DNA of 64,000 nucleotides from Halovenus halobia (GCF_051414135.1 NZ_JBLKOA010000001.1:806001-870000), one strand, 5' to 3'; positions 51,094 to 60,827 are shown, counted from the first letter of the stretch. The notes: generated by a model from the sequence alone, not told the origin. Numbers and translations are program-made.

Positions 51094-52926
51094 TTGATAA
51101 TTAAGGCGAAAATTTTTCCTAGACAAACGATTACACACCGCAATGCGACCACTCTGCACGTCGCCCCGGAGGGAGACGATAGCAACTCAGGGAGTGAGGG
51201 CGACCCGTTGGCGAGCATCCAGACTGCGGTTGACGAGGCCTACCCGGGAGACAGTATCGAACTTGCGTCTGGGGAATACCGTGAGGAAGTGTGGACAACG
51301 CGGGCCGGAGAGTCTGGCGCGCCAATCACGATTACTGGACCGGAGGACGCAGTTATCCGCCCGCCAGCAGGGTCAAACGACGTGCTCAGGATTAGACATA
51401 GCCACATCCACGTGCGCGGGATGACAATCGACGGCTTGCTCGAACCCGACCGCAAGTACGAGGATTACGGGGCCTGGGTCAGTCGGTGTGTGTTCATTAC
51501 GCCCGTGGGTCGGTACGACGCAGAGACTGGGGAAGGGCCAAAATACCTCTACGATGTTGTCCTCGAACCATCGCAGATCGGCAACTGCGCGAAAGCAATG
51601 GTCAAGTGTGTCCGCTTGCGCGATTCCTCTATTGGCGACTTCGAGGTAATCGGCCCTGCCGGGATGCGGTACGACCCTCGCGTCGACAACTACGAGATCG
51701 GACACGTCCGGGAACTCGTCTACGTCGGGAGTCCCGAAACCCACCGGGGGGAATCCTACTACAAATACGAGACACTCGACCGGAGTCAGAACATTCGAGT
51801 TCACCACATCGACAACAGCGCGGGGTACCGACACAACGAGCTCGTTGATGTCAAACTCGGGAGTTCGAATATCACAATCGAATACTGTACCACCCGCAAC
51901 GCAGGCCACAACACGGAGGCAGTCGTCAACGCAGCTATCGACCTGAAGGGGAACGACTGCACCGTTCGGTGGAACGACATTGGTGACTCGCCAGTCCCGC
52001 TTAGTTTCGGGGCCTGGGCACCATCTGATGATATCGACGGCGGGGACTGGAGTCAGAACAACGACATCTACGGCAACTACATCCACGATTTCGCGGCGGG
52101 GCCGTTCAGGATGCGAAACGACGAAGCTCGTGATGTCGGCCCAGTCTCGTTCGACGAACAGTCATTCTGTGGGAACCGAATCGAACGTGGGTCGCCCACT
52201 CTCGACCACTGGGTCGGGACAGCAAATGGCTACGACGGCACGCTGGTCGACAAACAGGGACAGGATTCAGTAACAATCGATGTCGGCGCGGGAACTGACG
52301 AGCGCGAACTCGACCCACCCGCGGTGGTCGTTGATCCGGGAACGACAGTCACCTGGGAGTGGGTCGGCACCGACGAGCACTATATCCTCCGGCAAGAACG
52401 GGTTCGAGATGACCCTAGCACCGTCCCTGACCTCAAGACAGCGGAGTACTCGGAATCGAAGACACTGGACCAGATCGGAGTCTACCGCTACGCGTGTTAC
52501 AACCACCACGACCAGGGGATGCGAGGGACAGTTATCGTCCGAGACGACGAAAGCCGGTGGGATTTCACGAGAGCGAAGTGTGACGACGTATCAGTAACTG
52601 CAACCGGAGACACCATCCGAGTAAACGACCAAGCCGAGGTGTCCATTGCAGCAGAGTACACGGACCAGATTACGATTCGACAACTCTGGACAGATTGGAC
52701 CGTCGAAAGTGGTGTGTCGGACCAGATTGTAACTGACCGCGTCTCGACAGCAGGGGAGTACGAACTCGGCTGGGACGTCAGACAGCTGTCCCCGCAGGGT
52801 TCGATTACCATCAGACCGCCAGATCGATACGTTGGCGGTGAGTACGAACTCACAATTATTGCCAAGAATGCCTACGGAGAGACGAAAGAAACGACGGTAC
52901 CCCTGACTATCGACTCATCCGGGTAG
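51094..52926 (+). CDS. Beta-helix protein with halocyanin-like copper domain, probably 5'-truncated
   Basis: Up to 610 residues. Residues ~20-390 read as a right-handed parallel beta-helix (HVAPEGDDSNSGSEGDPLASIQTAV, GSSNITIEYCTTRNAGHNTEAV, NDIYGNYIHDF), as in pectate-lyase-like surface proteins. Residues ~400-490 form a plastocyanin/halocyanin domain with likely copper ligands H429, C468-x2-H471-x4-M476. A beta-sandwich-like end follows. No signal peptide or Tat motif is present and the only early start is a TTG at 51094, 44 bases after the decayed tRNA repeats, so the original 5' end was probably lost. Confidence 0.7.
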   Translation: MIIKAKIFPRQTITHRNATTLHVAPEGDDSNSGSEGDPLASIQTAVDEAYPGDSIELASGEYREEVWTTRAGESGAPITITGPEDAVIRPPAGSNDVLRIRHSHIHVRGMTIDGLLEPDRKYEDYGAWVSRCVFITPVGRYDAETGEGPKYLYDVVLEPSQIGNCAKAMVKCVRLRDSSIGDFEVIGPAGMRYDPRVDNYEIGHVRELVYVGSPETHRGESYYKYETLDRSQNIRVHHIDNSAGYRHNELVDVKLGSSNITIEYCTTRNAGHNTEAVVNAAIDLKGNDCTVRWNDIGDSPVPLSFGAWAPSDDIDGGDWSQNNDIYGNYIHDFAAGPFRMRNDEARDVGPVSFDEQSFCGNRIERGSPTLDHWVGTANGYDGTLVDKQGQDSVTIDVGAGTDERELDPPAVVVDPGTTVTWEWVGTDEHYILRQERVRDDPSTVPDLKTAEYSESKTLDQIGVYRYACYNHHDQGMRGTVIVRDDESRWDFTRAKCDDVSVTATGDTIRVNDQAEVSIAAEYTDQITIRQLWTDWTVESGVSDQIVTDRVSTAGEYELGWDVRQLSPQGSITIRPPDRYVGGEYELTIIAKNAYGETKETTVPLTIDSSG

Positions 52927-52999
52927 TTGGTGTGTCGCACTTTTTACGTCGTCGGGTTTCCTCGCAAGCCGTTGGATCGCGGCTCCGCCGCTCGCCTAA

Positions 53000-53024
53000 C
53001 GAGGCCTCACTTCGTTCGACCTCG
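53000..53024 (+). repeat. Hairpin repeat, degenerate copy
   Basis: CGAGGCC-11-GACCTCG: same stem-loop as the 49541 repeat but with one mismatched stem pair. Confidence 0.6.
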
Positions 53025-53080
53025 CGCTCACTGCGGGAACCTCTCCTCGTAAAAACATGCGGAAAAACTCCCTCGACGCT

Positions 53081-53113
53081 CGCTTTCGAGGGCTCACTCC
53101 GTTCGCCCTCGCA
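53081..53113 (+). repeat. Hairpin repeat, copy B, upstream of the type IIG gene
   Basis: Identical over 33 bases to 49541-49573. The whole gap 52927-53276 consists of such palindromic sequence and contains no gene apart from the promoter of the next one (CATATATTTG near 53236). Confidence 0.85.
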
Positions 53114-53276
53114 CTGCTCGCGTCGAGTGAACCGCCTCGCTTCGCGCTCACGGCTTCGCCGTTCGCGCAGCGCTCGGCGGATATTTGTAACAATAAACCG
53201 TCAATTGTGTGCGACAATCATAACGGACCCTCCGTCATATATTTGTGAGTTCCGCACACGTGTGAAAGTATCTTCA

Positions 53277-56200
53277 ATGAGTCAATCTACCCTCTACGAA
53301 CGGGCCTACGTTAATTCGGCTCTCTTCTCTGGGCACTATTTGGACGAACGCGTCCAGGAGCGCGAGGAATGGGAATGTGACGACGCTGCCCGCGAGGCGC
53401 TGGACAAACTGCAATCGCTATACGAACTCGAAGGAGATCTCGTCGGCGGTTATGACGAAGACCCGCTCATTGACAACTGGATCGATGAGGTACTCGATGT
53501 TCTCGGGTTCGGAAGTCAGGTAGAGACCACTCTCCCCGATGGGAATGGATTTGTTGACGAACTACTGTTCGAGAGCCCGGAGCGACGCCGGGAAGCCGCC
53601 AAGGTCTACTTCGATAGCAAAGATACGACAGATCTGTTCGAGCGTGGCATCGGAATTGTCGAGGCGAAACAGTGGGATGCAGATTTTACTGTCCGATTTA
53701 GTGAACAGCGACCGTACCGCAACGCCTCCCACCAGATCAAACACTACCTTGAAAACACGCCAGAGCATATCCAGTGGGGCATTCTAACTAACGGTCGGAA
53801 ATGGCGACTATACGGAACGAACGATTACGAAACACAAACCTACTATGAAATCGACCTGCCAGAACTTCTCAGAGACGGTGATCTGGAGAAGTTCAAATAC
53901 TTTTACGTGTTTTTCCGTCCCGAAGCATTCCGGGAGACTGGCGGAACGACGTTCCTCGACGAAGTGTGGTCGGAAAGCGAAACCGCCTCGCAGGAACTCG
54001 GTGAGGATCTGCAGGATAACGTGTTCACGGCGTTGCGGGTGCTTGGCCGTGGCTTCGTCGAGACGAACGATCTCGGCATCGAACCGGACGACGAGGGGTC
54101 ACTGAACGAACTGAAAGAACAGTCGCTGGTCCTCCTGTATCGACTGATGTTCATCCTCTACGCCGAATCTCGTGAACTGATCCATCCCGAGAGTCCGGCG
54201 GCAGTCGACGAGTACGAGGAGAATTTCAGCCTCGACGAGCTCAGGCTTGAGATCCACGAGACCATCGGCGAGGTTGACGAAGGTTTCGAGGAGGAGTACA
54301 GCGAGTTCTCGACGACGATGTGGAGCCGACTGGAAGACCTGTTCCGCCTGATTGACGAAGGCGAGGAGTCGCTCGGGATCCCGCCCTACAACGGCGGTCT
54401 ATTCGACCACGAGGAGCACGATTTTCTCGCCGAGCAGGAAGTCAGCAATCGCTATCTCGCGGAGGTTATCTATCGACTGTCCACGACGCGTAACGACGAG
54501 GGGCGGTACGTGCTGGCGGACTACGCCGACCTCGATACGCGACACCTCGGCAGTGTCTACGAGGGATTACTCGAACACCAGTTCCGCATCGCTCCGGAGC
54601 AGTACGCCGCAGTCGCGGAGGACGGCGGACAGGTCTGGAAGCCCGCGACGGAGGTGAGTGTCGCCGACGCTGTCGAGAGTGTCCCGGCGGGTGGGCTGTA
54701 CGTTGTCAACGACGAGGGCGAGCGCAAAGCCACAGGTGCGTACTACACGCCGGACTACGTTGTGACCTACATCGTAGAGGAGACTGTCGGCCCGCTGGTC
54801 GAGGAGATCCGCGAGGACCTGATCGACCAAGGATTCGAGCCGGGAACGCAGGAGTACATTGGCCCCTTCTTCCGGCGTGTGACGGACCTGCGGATTCTCG
54901 ACCCCGCGATGGGGAGCGGCCACTTCCTGACGAAAGCAACGGGCTACCTCTCCGAGCAGGTGATGAACGAGGTCCGCGAGGCGGAGACGGAGTTCGGCGT
55001 GGCCTTCGACGAGCAGCACGTCCGCCGGGAGATCGCCAAGGAGTGCATCTACGGCGTCGACCTGAACGGAATGGCCGTCGAACTGGCGAAGCTGTCGATG
55101 TGGCTGGAGACGCTGGCGGCGGACCGCCCGCTCGCGTTCCTGGATCACCACTTCAAGCAGGGTAACTCGCTCGTCGGGTCGGATATCGAGGATATCGAGG
55201 AACTGGAATCGGACGCGAGCGAAGACGACGACGAGCAGGCGTCGCTGGCGGAGTTCGGCGCGACTCGGGAGGGGACGATAGAGCGCCTGATGGACATTTA
55301 TTCGGAGTTTCTCGCCATCGAGAACGAGACTGTGGAGGATGTCCACGAGATGAAACGGAAGTATGCGGAAATTGAGCAGGACGAACTTCGGCAGCGACTC
55401 CTGGCGATGGCGAACGTTCATACTGCGGAGCGGTTTGGAGTGGATGTTCCGGGTGGTGCTTACGAACGGATGGCGAAAGCACTAGAATACCCTGAAGAGT
55501 GGTCAATTGTTGCAGATACGGACTGGTTTGCGACAGCGCAGAGAATGGCTAAGAATCAGGATTTCTTTCATTGGAAACTATCATTCCCCGAGGTGTACTA
55601 CGAAACGGATGGAACATCTCAGGAACTCTCTGGTTTCGATGCCGTCGTAGGGAATCCGCCTTGGGTAGATGTCAAAGGACTAGAAAATCCCGAATTCTTG
55701 TTTGACCTTTTCGAGACGAGTTTTAATAGGGTGAATATCTACTCAGCGTTCTGTGAACGGACGGCAGATCTAATCCGAGATGAGGGTGCCTTTGGTTTTG
55801 TAACTCCCAACTCATATTTAACTCAGAGTTCCTACGAGAAACTAAGACGGCATCTTTTCAGTAAATACTGGTTTGATTCTATTGTTCGTCTGCCAGACGA
55901 TGTTTTTGAGGGTGTAACCATGGAGACAGCCATACTTACTGCTACTAAGGTCAATTCGGGGATGGAACAGAACCGCTCGCTTCGTGCGGTGCTTTACGAT
56001 CCTGACGACCCGATCAGCAGAATCCCAGACTCGAATGCTGAGATAAAGGCAATCGACACAGAGTATTGGAAAGACGAGTCTCTTATTTTCGATCTGTTCA
56101 CCTCAAAAAAGGAGCGAAAAGTCCTTGATCGGGTGAGTGAAGCGGAACACCATATTGACGATTTATTTGAGACCTGTTTAGGGATTACACCGTACGATAA

Positions 56201-57323
56201 ACATGAGGGGCATACTGAGGAACAGATAGAGAACCGTGTATTCCACGCTACTGAACAGGAAGGTGAGGACTATTACAAGATTACGTCAGGAACTGGAATA
56301 CAGCGCTACCGTCTCTTCTGGGAAGGTGGCGAATGGATTAAATACGGCGATTGGCTGGGTGCAGAACGAGAGCGTCGATTCTTCGAACAGCCGCGTTGTG
56401 TCGTAAGACAGATTGTTTCGACTGACGGGTCTCGTGGTATCAATGCGGCGTACACTGAAGATACTATTTTTCATACACAAGTTGGTTTTGTCTTCCTTCC
56501 CAAAGATGATGACCCACAAAAAGCGAGAAACCTCGTCGCAGTCCTGAATTCGAGGCTTCTCACCTTCTATCATCGGAAGAACCATCTTGACGAACACAAG
56601 GATACATTCCAGAAAATCCTGATCCAAGACGCGAAGGAATTTCCTTTGCCTGAAGGATTTACATCTCCTGATTTGACTGAAAAGGCTGAGCAGATAGAGG
56701 ATCTAGTAAAAAAACGGGGATCAATCAATCTCGAACTCCTCGATTACCTCACACCATACACGGATGGCCCAGATCTCGCTAACCTCGGTACTTATGAGCC
56801 TCCGAAGTCTGTCAGCGAATCTGTTGTAGTGGCAACCAAAGAGGACTACGACAACATCCGCGTCGGGACAGTCACTTGCGAACGCGAAGACGAGAGCACC
56901 GTCACCATCCACGCTACCGCCCGTTACAAGCCCGACGACGAGGACGCCTACGAGACAGATCGGTGGGGCTACACCGAAACCGGACCACTGCCGGCGATGC
57001 GATTCACGGACCTCACCGAGACGGAGGCCGACCTGATCGAGGCGTTCGTTCCGGTCGCCGTCGACAAAGCAGATGGCTTCGCCGGGTTCCGCGAGACAGC
57101 CACGAAAACGAACTCGCTGATTGACCGATTGGAGGCGATCACGCTGCCCGACCCCAACGACGTTGCCGAGGACCTCGACCGCTACAACGAGGCCGTCGAA
57201 CGCGCCGCAGAACTCGACGAGAAGATCGAACGGACCGACGACCTGATAGACGAGATTGTCTACGAACTGTACGGACTGACGGAAGAGGAAATCGAGATTG
57301 TCGAAGAAGCCGTGAAGGAGTAG
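53277..57323 (+). CDS. Type IIG (Eco57I-like) restriction-modification enzyme
   Basis: 1348 residues from the ATG at 53277. The N-terminal nuclease domain has E129-A-K131 in GIVEAKQW and GILTNGRKWRLYG. The N6-adenine methylase has SAM motif I at D542-P-A-M-G-S-G-H-F and catalytic motif IV N793-P-P-W. The target-recognition part follows (~800-1180), and a coiled-coil end (RAAELDEKIERTDDLIDEIVYEL). Cutting and methylation in one chain fit type IIG; PglX of BREX is similar but no other brx/pgl genes are present. The DNA from about 55480 to 56830 is clearly AT-richer than the rest. Confidence 0.88.
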   Translation: MSQSTLYERAYVNSALFSGHYLDERVQEREEWECDDAAREALDKLQSLYELEGDLVGGYDEDPLIDNWIDEVLDVLGFGSQVETTLPDGNGFVDELLFESPERRREAAKVYFDSKDTTDLFERGIGIVEAKQWDADFTVRFSEQRPYRNASHQIKHYLENTPEHIQWGILTNGRKWRLYGTNDYETQTYYEIDLPELLRDGDLEKFKYFYVFFRPEAFRETGGTTFLDEVWSESETASQELGEDLQDNVFTALRVLGRGFVETNDLGIEPDDEGSLNELKEQSLVLLYRLMFILYAESRELIHPESPAAVDEYEENFSLDELRLEIHETIGEVDEGFEEEYSEFSTTMWSRLEDLFRLIDEGEESLGIPPYNGGLFDHEEHDFLAEQEVSNRYLAEVIYRLSTTRNDEGRYVLADYADLDTRHLGSVYEGLLEHQFRIAPEQYAAVAEDGGQVWKPATEVSVADAVESVPAGGLYVVNDEGERKATGAYYTPDYVVTYIVEETVGPLVEEIREDLIDQGFEPGTQEYIGPFFRRVTDLRILDPAMGSGHFLTKATGYLSEQVMNEVREAETEFGVAFDEQHVRREIAKECIYGVDLNGMAVELAKLSMWLETLAADRPLAFLDHHFKQGNSLVGSDIEDIEELESDASEDDDEQASLAEFGATREGTIERLMDIYSEFLAIENETVEDVHEMKRKYAEIEQDELRQRLLAMANVHTAERFGVDVPGGAYERMAKALEYPEEWSIVADTDWFATAQRMAKNQDFFHWKLSFPEVYYETDGTSQELSGFDAVVGNPPWVDVKGLENPEFLFDLFETSFNRVNIYSAFCERTADLIRDEGAFGFVTPNSYLTQSSYEKLRRHLFSKYWFDSIVRLPDDVFEGVTMETAILTATKVNSGMEQNRSLRAVLYDPDDPISRIPDSNAEIKAIDTEYWKDESLIFDLFTSKKERKVLDRVSEAEHHIDDLFETCLGITPYDKHEGHTEEQIENRVFHATEQEGEDYYKITSGTGIQRYRLFWEGGEWIKYGDWLGAERERRFFEQPRCVVRQIVSTDGSRGINAAYTEDTIFHTQVGFVFLPKDDDPQKARNLVAVLNSRLLTFYHRKNHLDEHKDTFQKILIQDAKEFPLPEGFTSPDLTEKAEQIEDLVKKRGSINLELLDYLTPYTDGPDLANLGTYEPPKSVSESVVVATKEDYDNIRVGTVTCEREDESTVTIHATARYKPDDEDAYETDRWGYTETGPLPAMRFTDLTETEADLIEAFVPVAVDKADGFAGFRETATKTNSLIDRLEAITLPDPNDVAEDLDRYNEAVERAAELDEKIERTDDLIDEIVYELYGLTEEEIEIVEEAVKE

Positions 57324-57369
57324 CATCCGCGCGAGCGTAGCGAGCGCGGTTCACTGCGAGGGAGCGGTA

Positions 57370-57400
57370 CGAGGTCGAACGGAGTGAGACCTCGAAAGCG
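57370..57400 (-). repeat. Hairpin repeat, inverted copy C, downstream of the type IIG gene
   Basis: Reverse-strand copy matching 49541-49571 at 29 of 31 bases. Both differences fall on facing stem positions (GGGC/GCCC becomes GGTC/GACC), so pairing is kept. The gap 57324-57580 is otherwise palindromic and has no gene. Confidence 0.8.
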
Positions 57401-57580
57401 ACCGAGCAGCCTTTTTCACCACCGAAAGACTCGCGGTGCTCGTCTTTCGAGCACTGTTTCGCTTTGCTCAACAGGACCACGTTTTTCGAGGAGTGGTTCG
57501 CGCCCACGGCGAGAACCCGACCGGGAAAAAGGTGGTCTCGGATCGCAAGTAGTGTCCCGGCAGCCTGCGAACGGACACTA

Positions 57581-58306
57581 ATGAGTCGTCGTGAAGACTT
57601 CATGGCCGGCGTAACGGCAACAACGCCAGTGATGCTCGGCGTGATTCCGTTCGGACTGGTTGCCGGTGCGGCGGCCGTGGGGGCAGGACTCTCGTTGCTG
57701 CAGGCGGTTGCACTCTCAGTTGTGGTGTTTGCCGGCGCGTCACAGCTCGCGATGATCGAGCTATTCGGGCAGGACGCGACGCTGTTGGTCGTCGTTGGGA
57801 CAGCACTCATCATCAACTCGCGGTTAGTGATGTACTCAGCCTCGCTGGCACCGCATTTTACACGAGAGAGCCGTCGCTGGCGTGGGCTGATGGCCTACAT
57901 CATGACCGACCAGGCGTTTGCACTGTCGGTGACCCGGTATGCAGAGGGCATGGAGGGTGTCGCCTCCAAGCGGTGGTATTACCTTGGCACCGCTGCGCCG
58001 CTGTGGATTGTTTGGCAGTTCTGTACAGTTATCGGTGTCATCGTGGGAGCGAGCGTCCCGGGGTGGCTCCCACTTCGGTTTGCAGTCCCACTGACGTTTC
58101 TGGCGCTGTTGGTGCCGGCGTTGCAGACCCGAGCGCACGCGGCAGCAGCCCTCGTCGGCGGCGGCGTCGCGACCATCGGCGTTGGGATACCCTACAATCT
58201 TGGGCTACTTGTCGGTGCGCTACTGGGTGTCGGGGCTGGCACAGTAATCGCTCTCAAGACAGAAGAATCGTACACGGGTGGGACTCCCGAGGAGGTGGGT
58301 GAGTGA
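57581..58306 (+). CDS. azlC: AzlC family branched-chain amino acid exporter, large subunit
   Basis: 241 residues: FMAGVTATTPVMLGVIPFGLVAGAAAV and FAGASQLAMIELF are the AzlC signatures; about seven membrane segments. With AzlD it exports branched-chain amino acids or analogues. GTGA overlap with azlD. First core-like gene after the accessory region. Confidence 0.92.
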   Translation: MSRREDFMAGVTATTPVMLGVIPFGLVAGAAAVGAGLSLLQAVALSVVVFAGASQLAMIELFGQDATLLVVVGTALIINSRLVMYSASLAPHFTRESRRWRGLMAYIMTDQAFALSVTRYAEGMEGVASKRWYYLGTAAPLWIVWQFCTVIGVIVGASVPGWLPLRFAVPLTFLALLVPALQTRAHAAAALVGGGVATIGVGIPYNLGLLVGALLGVGAGTVIALKTEESYTGGTPEEVGE

Positions 58307-58629
58307 CCTCCCCCGACCCGATCATCTGGGCGGCAGTGCTACTCGCCGGTCTGGGAACCTACGCTCTGCGGGCGTCGTTTCTGTTCCTCTTCGAGCGGTT
58401 CGGTGAGGTTCCGGAGAGAGTAAAACTCGCATTAGAGATGGTGCCCGCTGCGGTGCTGTCGGCGCTGGTCGTCCCGGCAGTGGTTGCGCCGGGGGGAGCA
58501 ATCGTGCTGAGTGGCAACATGCAAATTCCCGCCGCACTCGTCGCGGCCGCAGTCGCGTGGTACACGGAGAGCATTCTTGCAACAATCGTCGCGGGATTAG
58601 TAGCGCTGATGCTACTTACCGCGGTGTAG
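58303..58629 (+). CDS. azlD: AzlD family small subunit
   Basis: 108 residues with four hydrophobic segments (LGTYALRASFLFLFERFGEVPERV, MVPAAVLSALVVPAVVAP). GTG start overlapping the azlC stop as GTGA. Partner of AzlC in a two-component exporter. Confidence 0.92.
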   Translation: MTSPDPIIWAAVLLAGLGTYALRASFLFLFERFGEVPERVKLALEMVPAAVLSALVVPAVVAPGGAIVLSGNMQIPAALVAAAVAWYTESILATIVAGLVALMLLTAV

Positions 58630-58638
58630 GAGTCGCAG

Positions 58639-59022
58639 GTGCCTCGCTCGTCCATCCGCGGCTACAGCGAGAAAGTGCTTGGGCGCACACTCGCCGAACT
58701 CCAAGTTGTCTGGGAGCTGTCGCCACGGAATACGTTGCTTGGAAGCCTGATTGCGTCGCTGCTCGGGCAGAACCTCTCGCTGTCGTATCTCGCAGTGACC
58801 CAACTGAAATCGTGTGGGCTGAGCGCGAGCACGGGCCTCTAAGCTTCTGTGCCAGGATTGCTCGCGGGAAGCTGCTGTGCGCCAGTCTGGTTGCTGGTCG
58901 TTGGGATTCAGGTCAGTGGAATCGTCCTCACTGCCGGCGTCTGGTTGCTCCCCGCAAGTCTGCTCTTGCTCGTCGCGACGCTGGTGTACGTCGCCGGGAA
59001 AATCACCCCTGCTGCGTTGTGA
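58639..59022 (+). pseudogene. Membrane protein gene broken by one in-frame stop codon
   Basis: One frame reads MPRSSIRGYSEKVLGRTLAE, a hydrophobic stretch (LIASLLGQNLSLSYLAVTQLKSCG), a TAA at 58840-58842, then continues without shift as VPGLLAGSCCAPVWLLVVGIQ and WLLPASLLLLVATLVYVAGKI to a stop at 59020. Repairing one codon gives a four-segment membrane protein of about 127 residues with conserved-looking cysteines. A single base change or sequencing error would explain it. Otherwise the 58630-59106 gap is empty apart from a TTTATCC box near 59077. Confidence 0.7.
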
Positions 59023-59106
59023 CCCACTACCTCTTTTCGGTGAAGAGCGTTACGCGCTCAGAAACGCATCGTCACCGGTTTATCCGGTAGCCACAGAGAA
59101 TAGTGT

Positions 59107-59568
59107 ATGGCTGACAGGTCGACCCCAGGCGAACCGTCTAGTTCGGAGTCTGGGCAGACAGCAGCAAGATACCGAAGACAGCGGAAACTCAGCGCAATTG
59201 TTGGGGGATTCTTGCTGGTCATCGTCGCGGGGTCAGTCACAACGCTCGGCAGCGGGATTCTCTCCAGACCACTGATTGCGATACAACTGGCCGCGCTGGG
59301 ACTGGCCGGGATATTTGATCTCGTCTCAGGAATCGAGCGACTGCCAAACGGGCCCTTAGCGTGGTATCAGTGGAGCGGGCTGGGCAATCTCTGTCTGGGC
59401 CTCTCGCTACCGCTGGGGTTCCTTGGGGGAGAGACAGTGCTGTTGGCGGTGCTTACGCTGGGCGGTCTCTCGCTTGCAGCAATTGGCGTCGATATGCTGG
59501 TCTTCCACGGCGCATACACGAAGGGAACTCCGCTTGATGAAAGCCCAGAGCAAGCAGATGTCCGCTGA
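59107..59568 (+). CDS. Membrane protein of unknown function
   Basis: 153 residues: polar N terminus (~28 residues), then four hydrophobic segments (LSAIVGGFLLVIVAGSVTTL, LIAIQLAALGLAGIFDLV, LCLGLSLPLGFLGG, VLLAVLTLGGLSLAAIGVDML). A TTTATCC box about 29 bases upstream supports the start. Confidence 0.72.
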   Translation: MADRSTPGEPSSSESGQTAARYRRQRKLSAIVGGFLLVIVAGSVTTLGSGILSRPLIAIQLAALGLAGIFDLVSGIERLPNGPLAWYQWSGLGNLCLGLSLPLGFLGGETVLLAVLTLGGLSLAAIGVDMLVFHGAYTKGTPLDESPEQADVR

Positions 59569-59576
59569 GCGCTGCG

Positions 59577-60827
59577 TTAGTTTCGAGACAGAAGCGAGAG
59601 TGCAAGCACGAGGGCAACTACCTCGAATCCAGCGAGCAGGACGAAGACAGTGGTTGAAGAGCCGTACGTGAGTGCTGCCCCGACGATAGAGGCCCCCAGA
59701 GCACCGATGCCGAAAATCGCGAGATACGTGTACCCGAAGGAGAGTCCCCGGTGTTCGGGTGGGGAGTACTTTGCGATAGTTGCCTGACTGAGCGGCTGAA
59801 TCCCAAAGAGCACGAATCCCAGCGCAGCGCTCACGAGCAAAAGCGTTGGCAGCGTCTCCGTCGCCGGGATGAACAGGACGGCGATACCGGCGAGCAGCGC
59901 CAGAGTGATTGCCAGCCAACGGTCCACCTCGACGCGGTCGGTCAGCTTTCCACCGACAAACTGGCCGGCGATGCCAACCGTGAGCAATCCAGCGTAGAGA
60001 TACTGCGCGAGGTCAAACTCGCGGGCAAGTCGGCCGTCGGGAACCGGTCCAACCCCCTCCGAGGGCGCACTGTCAACCAGCGGGTCGAGAAAGTTACCAA
60101 GCATCTCGGGAAGGAACGTCAACATCCCGCGGTAGTACAGTCCATTGAACAACACGAGGACGAACACCGTGGCAAATCCAACGGTAAACAGCCCGCGAGA
60201 GGCGTCCAGAAACTCTTTGGCCGAGTCAATCTCTGCTGTTGGCGCGTCGCCGCCGTCCGTCGCCGCAACGGCTGCTGTCTCGTCGAAGTCGACAGTTAGC
60301 CCCGCGACTGCTACCAGAAGGGCAGGAATGGCGAGAATCACAGCGGCAGTCCGCCAGTCGACGGCAATCAGCAAAATTGCAGTCAGAAACGGCCCGGTCG
60401 CAATCCCCGTGTTGCCGGCCATTCCGTGGTAGGCAAAGCCCGTGCCGCGCTGTTCGACGGCTTTGCTGATGAGCGAGAGCCCGGCAGGATGGTAGACGCT
60501 CGCTGAGAGCCCCCACAGCGCCAATGCGAGCGTAATTCCGATGATGTTTGGAGCAATTGCCAACAGCAGAAACGACGACCCCATTCCGACGAGGCAGGCA
60601 ACGATGAGTCGTCGAGAGCCGAAGCGGTCGACGAGCAGACCGCCCGGCAGTGCACCGATACCAAACAGTCCGTAACCCACGGCGACGACGGTGCCGAGCG
60701 TCGCGGTTGTTGTCGAAAACTCGACCAGCCAGACAGTCATCAAAATCGGGATTGCGAGTTCGTAGGTGTGGACCATCCCGTGGCCAGCCATGGTGAATCC
60801 GGCAATCGCACGGTCGTTCGCGTTCAT
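59577..60827 (-). CDS. MFS transporter
   Basis: 416 residues from MNANDRAIAGFTMAGHGMVHTYELA, twelve hydrophobic segments. LPGGLLVDRFGSRRLIVA is the loop 2-3 MFS motif and VGGKLTDRVEVDRWL its repeat. The central loop is acidic. An upstream extension is basic and not used. Substrate unknown. The 345-bp gap 60828-61172 behind it holds only AT-rich promoter-like sequence. Confidence 0.88.
   Translation of the reverse strand: MNANDRAIAGFTMAGHGMVHTYELAIPILMTVWLVEFSTTTATLGTVVAVGYGLFGIGALPGGLLVDRFGSRRLIVACLVGMGSSFLLLAIAPNIIGITLALALWGLSASVYHPAGLSLISKAVEQRGTGFAYHGMAGNTGIATGPFLTAILLIAVDWRTAAVILAIPALLVAVAGLTVDFDETAAVAATDGGDAPTAEIDSAKEFLDASRGLFTVGFATVFVLVLFNGLYYRGMLTFLPEMLGNFLDPLVDSAPSEGVGPVPDGRLAREFDLAQYLYAGLLTVGIAGQFVGGKLTDRVEVDRWLAITLALLAGIAVLFIPATETLPTLLLVSAALGFVLFGIQPLSQATIAKYSPPEHRGLSFGYTYLAIFGIGALGASIVGAALTYGSSTTVFVLLAGFEVVALVLALSLLSRN

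Noticed and set aside
53277..57323. PglX of a BREX defence system
   Set aside because: The protein resembles PglX in layout, but no brxA, brxB, brxC/pglY or pglZ gene is present within the window, and it has its own nuclease motif.
49541..57400. Insertion sequence flanked by the hairpin repeats
   Set aside because: No transposase or target-site duplication is visible; the repeats are short stem-loops.
58840..58842. Stop codon recoding in the interrupted membrane gene
   Set aside because: The codon is TAA, which is not used for selenocysteine (TGA) or pyrrolysine (TAG).
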